10,683 nucleotides of DNA from the NCBI GenBank assembly GCA_020441605.1, contig JAGRLX010000318.1:1-10683 (forward strand). Reading direction: 5' to 3'. The stretch comes from Alphaproteobacteria bacterium (GTDB taxonomy: Bacteria; Pseudomonadota; Alphaproteobacteria; Rhizobiales; Aestuariivirgaceae). Positions within the stretch are counted from its first letter, which is position 1; every line of letters begins with the position of its first letter. Of this stretch, positions 6,681 through 10,683 are shown piece after piece. The notes under the pieces are model-generated. The model saw only the letters and a list, made by a program, of their open reading frames with translations, was not told the origin of the DNA and did no database searches. A program made the position numbers and the translations under genes.

Positions 6681-7718
6681 ATGAAAAGCAAAATCTATGC
6701 TTGGGTACTTGGGGCCGCAGTGAGCGCCATAGCCGCCACCGCCGCTCAGGCGGGCACACTCGATGACGTCAAGCAAAAGGGTTTCGTGCAGTGTGGCGTA
6801 AGCCAAGGTCTTGCGGGCTTCTCGAATCCGGATTCCAACAACAACTGGACGGGGATGGACGTGGACTTCTGCCGCGCTGTCGCGGCGGCGATCTTCGGTG
6901 ATGCATCGAAAGTGAAATTCACGCCGCTGTCGGCCAAGGAGCGCTTTACGGCGCTGCAATCCGGCGAAATCGACATCCTGTCGCGCAACACCACGTGGAC
7001 CATGGGCCGCGACACCTCGCTCGGCCTCAAGTTCGCGGGCGTCATGTATTATGATGGCCAAGGCTTCATGGTGAAGAAGTCGCTCGGCGTCGATTCGGCG
7101 CTGCAACTCGACGGTGCTACCGTCTGTACCCAGACCGGCACGACGACGGAACTCAACCTCGCCGATTACTTCAAGGCCAATAACATGAAGTATCAGGTGG
7201 TGGCTTTCGAGAACAACGATGAAGTGCTGAAAGCCTATGACGAGGGCCGCTGTGACATCTTTACCACGGACCAGTCGGGCCTTTATGCCGAACGCTTGAA
7301 GTTCACCAATCCGGACGAGCATATCGTGCTGCCGGAAATCATCTCGAAGGAACCTCTGGGACCGGTGGTGCGCCAGGGTGACGATGCCTGGTTCAATGTG
7401 GTGAAGTGGACTTACTTCGCGCTGCTCACCGCTGAGGAATTCGGTATTACCCAGGCCAATGTCGAGGAGATGAAATCGTCGACCAATCCGGAGATGAAGC
7501 GCATCCTGGGCATTGCCAATGCGGACGGCACGGCTGCAGGTTTTGGAACGGGAATTGGCCTTTCTGAGGATTGGGTCGTCAATATTGTCAAGGGCGTCGG
7601 CAACTACGCCGAAATCTTCGAGCGTAATGTGGGCACCAACACGCCGCTCAAGATTTCCCGCGGCAAGAACGCGCTGTGGACACAGGGCGGTCTGCAGTAC
7701 GCTCCGCCGATCCGCTGA
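6681..7718 (+). CDS. aapJ: General L-amino-acid ABC transporter, periplasmic binding protein AapJ
   Basis: 345-residue solute-binding protein of the Aap/Bzt family (SBP_bac_3), which captures a broad range of L-amino acids in the periplasm for the AapQM/AapP complex. A Sec signal peptide is clear: MKSK, a hydrophobic core at about 6-20, and a signal peptidase site after AQA (residue 24), so the mature protein starts GTLDDV. Family blocks: QCGVSQGLAGFS (37-48), GMDVDFCRAVAAAIFGD (58-74), LQSGEIDILSRNTTWTMGRD (92-111), VCTQTGTTTELNLADYF (148-164) and YDEGRCDIFTTDQSGLYAER (186-205). The four cysteines of the mature protein (38, 64, 149, 191) may form disulfides. Length matches known AapJ (about 340). 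GAAGG lies 5 nt before the ATG. It is the first gene of the transporter operon and is followed by a strong hairpin. Confidence 0.96.
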   Translation: MKSKIYAWVLGAAVSAIAATAAQAGTLDDVKQKGFVQCGVSQGLAGFSNPDSNNNWTGMDVDFCRAVAAAIFGDASKVKFTPLSAKERFTALQSGEIDILSRNTTWTMGRDTSLGLKFAGVMYYDGQGFMVKKSLGVDSALQLDGATVCTQTGTTTELNLADYFKANNMKYQVVAFENNDEVLKAYDEGRCDIFTTDQSGLYAERLKFTNPDEHIVLPEIISKEPLGPVVRQGDDAWFNVVKWTYFALLTAEEFGITQANVEEMKSSTNPEMKRILGIANADGTAAGFGTGIGLSEDWVVNIVKGVGNYAEIFERNVGTNTPLKISRGKNALWTQGGLQYAPPIR

Positions 7719-7729
7719 GTCTGTTGCGC

Positions 7730-7755
7730 GAGTCCGGCCCGATGGGGCCGGACTC
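7730..7755 (+). terminator. Perfect 11-bp hairpin between aapJ and aapQ (attenuator or mRNA stabiliser)
   Basis: GAGTCCGGCCC (7730-7740), loop GATG, GGGCCGGACTC (7745-7755): a perfect GC-rich stem 12 bases after the aapJ stop. The bases after it (TACTCTATATCTTGT) are T-rich but not a clean T-run. A structure in this position, after a binding-protein gene and before its permeases, usually lets partial read-through or 3'-end protection keep the binding protein in excess. That role is inference; the hairpin itself is plain in the sequence. Confidence 0.7.
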
Positions 7756-7841
7756 TACTCTATATCTTGTGCCAAGACCGGAAACCGGCGGGTCGAGGAT
7801 GGGGAGGAGGCATTTCAGCCTCAGGATAGGGGAAACAGGGG

Positions 7842-9026
7842 ATGACCACCACGGCAGAGGCCCGTGAAACGTCAAAGGTTTCATTCTGGAACGATCCGAA
7901 AGTCCGTTCCATCGCCGTTCAGACAATTCTGGTGCTTGCCCTTGTGTGGGCTGGCTATGAGATCGTCGTCAATACCGTTTCCAACCTGAACAAGTTGGGC
8001 AAGGAGTTCGGCTTCGCCTTCCTGTCGCGAACAGCCGGCTTCGACATCATCCAGTCGCTGATCGAGTATTCCAGTTCATCGAACTATGGCCGCGCGATTC
8101 TGGTCGGCTTCTACAACACGCTTCTGGTCTCCGTGCTGAGCATCATCGCCGCGACGGTGATCGGTTTCATCATGGGCGTCATGCGGTTGTCCAAGAACTG
8201 GCTGCTGGCGCGGATCGGCACGCTCTATGTCGAGATCTTCCGCAATGTGCCGCTGCTCCTGTGGATTTTCATCTTCTATAGCGCCGTCCTGCAACCGCTT
8301 CCTGGTCCCAAGCAGGCGCTGAACCTGTTTGACAGTTTCTTCCTGTCGAACCGCGGGTTCATGATGCCCAAGCCCATTTTCGGCGAGGGCGCCTGGTTGG
8401 CGCTGGCCGGCTTGATCGCAGGGGTCATCCTGTCGTGGGTCTTGGCGCGCTGGTCGAAGGCACGGCAGATGGCGACGGGCGAGACATTCCCCGTCCTGTG
8501 GACAGCGCTGGCCTTGATCATAGGATTGCCGGTGCTTGGGTTGATCGTGATGGGATTTCCGCTGACCTGGGAATATCCAGAACTCAAGGGCTTCAACTTC
8601 GCTGGCGGCATCGACGTCATTCCGGAGTTGATGGCGCTTCTCCTCGCCCTGTCGATCTACACCGGAACCTATGTCGCCGAAGCGGTCCGCGCCGGCATTC
8701 TGGCCGTGAGCCATGGCCAGACGGAAGCCTCCTATGCGCTTGGCCTGCGTCCCGGAAAGGCCTTGCGGCTGGTGGTCATTCCGCAGGCCATGCGGGTCAT
8801 CATTCCCCCCATGGCCAGCACCTACCTGAGCCTCACCAAGAACTCGTCGCTTGCGGTGGCCATCGGTTATCCTGATCTCGTTTCCACCGGCGGCATCGTC
8901 CTGAACCAGTCCGGCCAGGCGATCGAGATCGTCGGCATCTGGATGGTGGTCTACCTGTCGCTGAGCCTGCTGACCTCATTGTTCATGAACTGGTTCAACG
9001 CGCGCATGAAGCTGGTGGAGAGATAG
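7842..9026 (+). CDS. aapQ: General L-amino-acid ABC transporter, permease AapQ
   Basis: 394-residue inner-membrane permease of the His/Glu/Gln/Arg/opine (HEAT) family, one half of the AapQM channel. Predicted hydrophobic segments: about 23-43, 84-113, 133-150, 183-202, 217-238, 258-276, 308-330 and 363-384. The first domain block GFYNTLLVSVLSIIAATVIG (89-108) and VEIFRNVPLLLWIFI (130-144) are typical. The EAA loop that contacts the ATPase is at about 280-303, containing EAVRAGILAVSHGQ and EASYALGL, followed by IPQAM. The long stretch between the two conserved halves (about 150-255) is a feature of the AapQ/BztB family, and total length is near the roughly 400 residues usual for AapQ. AGGGGA lies 8 nt before the ATG. 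The aapM start follows 3 nt after its stop. Confidence 0.95.
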   Translation: MTTTAEARETSKVSFWNDPKVRSIAVQTILVLALVWAGYEIVVNTVSNLNKLGKEFGFAFLSRTAGFDIIQSLIEYSSSSNYGRAILVGFYNTLLVSVLSIIAATVIGFIMGVMRLSKNWLLARIGTLYVEIFRNVPLLLWIFIFYSAVLQPLPGPKQALNLFDSFFLSNRGFMMPKPIFGEGAWLALAGLIAGVILSWVLARWSKARQMATGETFPVLWTALALIIGLPVLGLIVMGFPLTWEYPELKGFNFAGGIDVIPELMALLLALSIYTGTYVAEAVRAGILAVSHGQTEASYALGLRPGKALRLVVIPQAMRVIIPPMASTYLSLTKNSSLAVAIGYPDLVSTGGIVLNQSGQAIEIVGIWMVVYLSLSLLTSLFMNWFNARMKLVER

Positions 9027-9029
9027 GCG

Positions 9030-10502
9030 ATGACCGACCAGTCGAATTCCATTGCCTATGTGCGAACCGAGGAGGCTCCCAAGCTTCCCGCACCGCCAAG
9101 CACCGTCGGCATCCAGGGCTGGCTGCGCAAGAACCTGTTTTCATCGCCTCTCTACACGGTGCTGACTATCGTCCTCGGCGCGATCCTGCTGTGGTACATC
9201 TGGGACACGCTCTATTGGGCCCTGGTCACGGCCGTCTGGACCGGCAGCAACCGGGAGGCCTGCCTGGGCGAGAACGTGGGCGCCTGCTGGCCGCTGGTGT
9301 GGGACAAGTTTCCGCAGTGGATCTATGGATTTTATCCGATCGATGAGCGCTGGCGGGTGAATGTCGTGTTCATCGTGGCCGTCCTGGCCATGGTTCCGAT
9401 GCTGATGCCATCGATGCCCTTCAAGAAATTGAATGCTCTGTTCCTCATCCTGGCATTTCCGCTGATGACCCTGATCCTGCTGACGGGAGGAAATTTCGAT
9501 TTCGACCGGTCCTCGTATCTCGGCGTTGTGGCGCTGCTTCTGCTCGGAGCGCTGGTGGTTCCGCTCATGGTATACGGGCTTGAACAAGGCATCCAGCGCA
9601 ACAAGCTTGCCCTGATCCTGGGTGCGGGAACTGTCATTCTTTGGATTCTCAGCCTTTTCACCGGAGTCGCCTTGTTGCCAATGGCAGCGGCGCTTCTGGC
9701 AGCGGGGGCAGCGGTATTCTCGATCATCACAGGCCTGGGCGAAACATCGGGTACGGGGCGTTCGGCGGTCACACTTTGGGCCATTGCTGCCGCTTGCGTG
9801 CTGGTGGCCATGTGGCTTCTCGACCTCGATTTCGGCCTCGTCGAAGTCGAGACCTCGAAATGGGGCGGACTCTTGGTGACGCTGGTCGTCTCGGTAACCG
9901 GCATTGTGGCCTCGCTGCCGCTGGGTGTGGTCCTGGCGCTGGGGCGACGGTCGGAAATGCCGGTGGTCAAGCTCTTTTCGGTGATTTTCATCGAACTGTG
10001 GCGGGGCGTGCCGCTCATCACCGTTCTGTTCTTTTCGTCGGTGATGCTGCCGCTCTTCCTGCCCGAGGGAACCAATTTCGACAAGCTCTTGCGTGCCTTG
10101 ATCGGTGTCGCCCTGTTCTCGGCGGCCTATATGGCGGAGGTCGTGCGGTCCGGACTGCAGGCCATTCCGAAGGGGCAGTATGAGGGCGCCATGGCGCTCG
10201 GCCTGTCCTACTGGCAGATGACCAACAAGATCATCCTGCCCCAGGCGCTCAAGATCTCGATACCCAACATTGTCGGCAACTTCATCAGCCTGTTCAAGGA
10301 CACGACGCTGGTTTCGATCATCGGGCTCTACGATCTTCTGGGAATCGTGCGGGCTGGACTGAAGGACTCGAACTGGGCGGCGCCCAGTACCACGCCCACT
10401 GGCTATTTCACGCTGGCGCTGATGTTCTGGATCTTCTGTTTCGCGATGTCGCGTTACTCGATCTACACCGAGCGCAGACTCAACACCGGACACAAGAGGT
10501 GA
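9030..10502 (+). CDS. aapM: General L-amino-acid ABC transporter, permease AapM (enlarged form)
   Basis: 490-residue inner-membrane permease, partner of AapQ. Recognisable AapM/BztC parts: WPLVWDKFPQWIYGFYP (87-103), ERWRVNVVFIVAVLA (106-120), VEVETSKWGGLLVTL (271-285), VASLPLGVVLALGRRS (293-308), FIELWRGVPLITVLFF (320-335), and the EAA loop at 370-393, containing EVVRSGLQAIPKGQ, EGAMALGL and then ILPQAL (402-407). AapM proteins as I recall them are about 380-435 residues. Here an additional hydrophobic stretch of about 100 residues (roughly 160-265, three to four membrane segments) lies between the usual N-terminal part and the conserved transport domain. The frame is intact, so this is not a frameshift. 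GGAG lies 9 nt before the ATG, inside the end of aapQ. AapP starts 5 nt after the stop. Confidence 0.93.
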   Translation: MTDQSNSIAYVRTEEAPKLPAPPSTVGIQGWLRKNLFSSPLYTVLTIVLGAILLWYIWDTLYWALVTAVWTGSNREACLGENVGACWPLVWDKFPQWIYGFYPIDERWRVNVVFIVAVLAMVPMLMPSMPFKKLNALFLILAFPLMTLILLTGGNFDFDRSSYLGVVALLLLGALVVPLMVYGLEQGIQRNKLALILGAGTVILWILSLFTGVALLPMAAALLAAGAAVFSIITGLGETSGTGRSAVTLWAIAAACVLVAMWLLDLDFGLVEVETSKWGGLLVTLVVSVTGIVASLPLGVVLALGRRSEMPVVKLFSVIFIELWRGVPLITVLFFSSVMLPLFLPEGTNFDKLLRALIGVALFSAAYMAEVVRSGLQAIPKGQYEGAMALGLSYWQMTNKIILPQALKISIPNIVGNFISLFKDTTLVSIIGLYDLLGIVRAGLKDSNWAAPSTTPTGYFTLALMFWIFCFAMSRYSIYTERRLNTGHKR

Positions 10503-10507
10503 GAACC

Positions 10508-10683
10508 ATGGCTGCACCGGCCAAGATCATGACTGTCAGCGACGAGGTCGCCATCCAGATATCCGGCATGAACAAGTGGTATGGCGAGTTCCATGTCCTT
10601 CGCGATATCAATCTCACCGTCTACAAGGGCGAGCGCATCGTGATCTGCGGTCCTTCGGGGTCCGGCAAGTCGACGCTGATCCG
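10508..10683 (+). CDS. aapP: General L-amino-acid ABC transporter, ATP-binding protein AapP, N-terminal fragment
   Basis: The first 58 codons are visible; the window ends inside the gene. The fragment starts MAAPAKIMTVSDEVAIQI, continues GMNKWYGEFHVLRDINLTV (aromatic A-loop Tyr25, which stacks on the adenine of ATP), and reaches the Walker A motif GPSGSGKSTLI (48-58). This is the polar amino-acid transporter ATPase type (GlnQ/HisP/AapP). Position directly after aapM, in the standard aapJQMP order, supports AapP, the cytoplasmic motor of the uptake complex. The ATG is 5 nt downstream of the aapM stop, with an AGAGGTGAG ribosome binding region spanning that stop. Walker B, the signature motif and the switch histidine lie beyond the window. 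Confidence 0.93.
   Translation, partial: MAAPAKIMTVSDEVAIQISGMNKWYGEFHVLRDINLTVYKGERIVICGPSGSGKSTLI

Noticed and set aside
9141..10517. 458-codon open frame antisense to aapM
   Set aside because: It covers nearly all of aapM in the opposite strand; its product is rich in Gln, His, Arg and Glu with no recognisable domain. Long antisense frames arise readily opposite GC-rich, leucine- and valine-rich membrane genes.
1..10683. Mobile elements, CRISPR arrays, tRNA or rRNA genes, defence or phage genes
   Set aside because: No transposase, integrase, spaced repeat array or RNA-gene signature was seen on either strand. Apart from one spacer of 188 bp and one of 123 bp, the window is filled by recognised metabolic and transport genes.

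Overview
The window looks like an ordinary piece of chromosome from a GC-rich alphaproteobacterium. The evidence is the GC-rich codon usage, the cobalamin genes of the late-cobalt type (CobB, CobQ, CobK), and a four-component general L-amino-acid ABC transporter of the Aap/Bzt type, which is characteristic of rhizobia, Rhodobacter and relatives. Genus cannot be told from the sequence. Eleven protein genes are visible: nine complete, plus one cut by each window edge. No RNA genes, insertion sequences, phage genes or CRISPR arrays were seen.

Region 1 (1-6492) is a block of adenosylcobalamin (vitamin B12) biosynthesis genes. The end of cobP/cobU (plus strand) runs convergently into cbiB, overlapping it by 14 bp. 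On the minus strand, transcribed in the order cobA > cobB > cobQ > cbiB, four genes overlap end to end (14, 4 and 1 bp), as in a tightly coupled operon. Divergent from cobA and only 22 bp away starts the plus-strand pair cbiD > cobK (11 bp overlap). Together they cover uroporphyrinogen III methylation (CobA), C-1 methylation of the corrin precursor (CbiD), reduction of precorrin-6A (CobK), amidation of the a,c side chains (CobB), amidation of b,d,e,g (CobQ), attachment of the aminopropanol arm (CbiB) and nucleotide-loop activation (CobP). CbiD stands where the classical aerobic pathway has CobF.

Region 2 (6493-6680) is a 188-bp spacer with a perfect TTGACA box, probably the aap promoter region. 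Region 3 (6681-10683) is aapJ > aapQ > aapM > aapP (truncated): periplasmic binding protein, two permeases and the ATPase for broad-range L-amino-acid uptake. A perfect 11-bp hairpin lies between aapJ and aapQ, the usual place for differential expression of a binding protein over its membrane partners. The aapM product is unusually long (490 residues), with extra hydrophobic segments.

I found no undescribed multi-gene system. The points most worth checking are the tiny shared cobA/cbiD promoter region with possible leaderless messages, the enlarged AapM, and the use of CbiD beside CobK.
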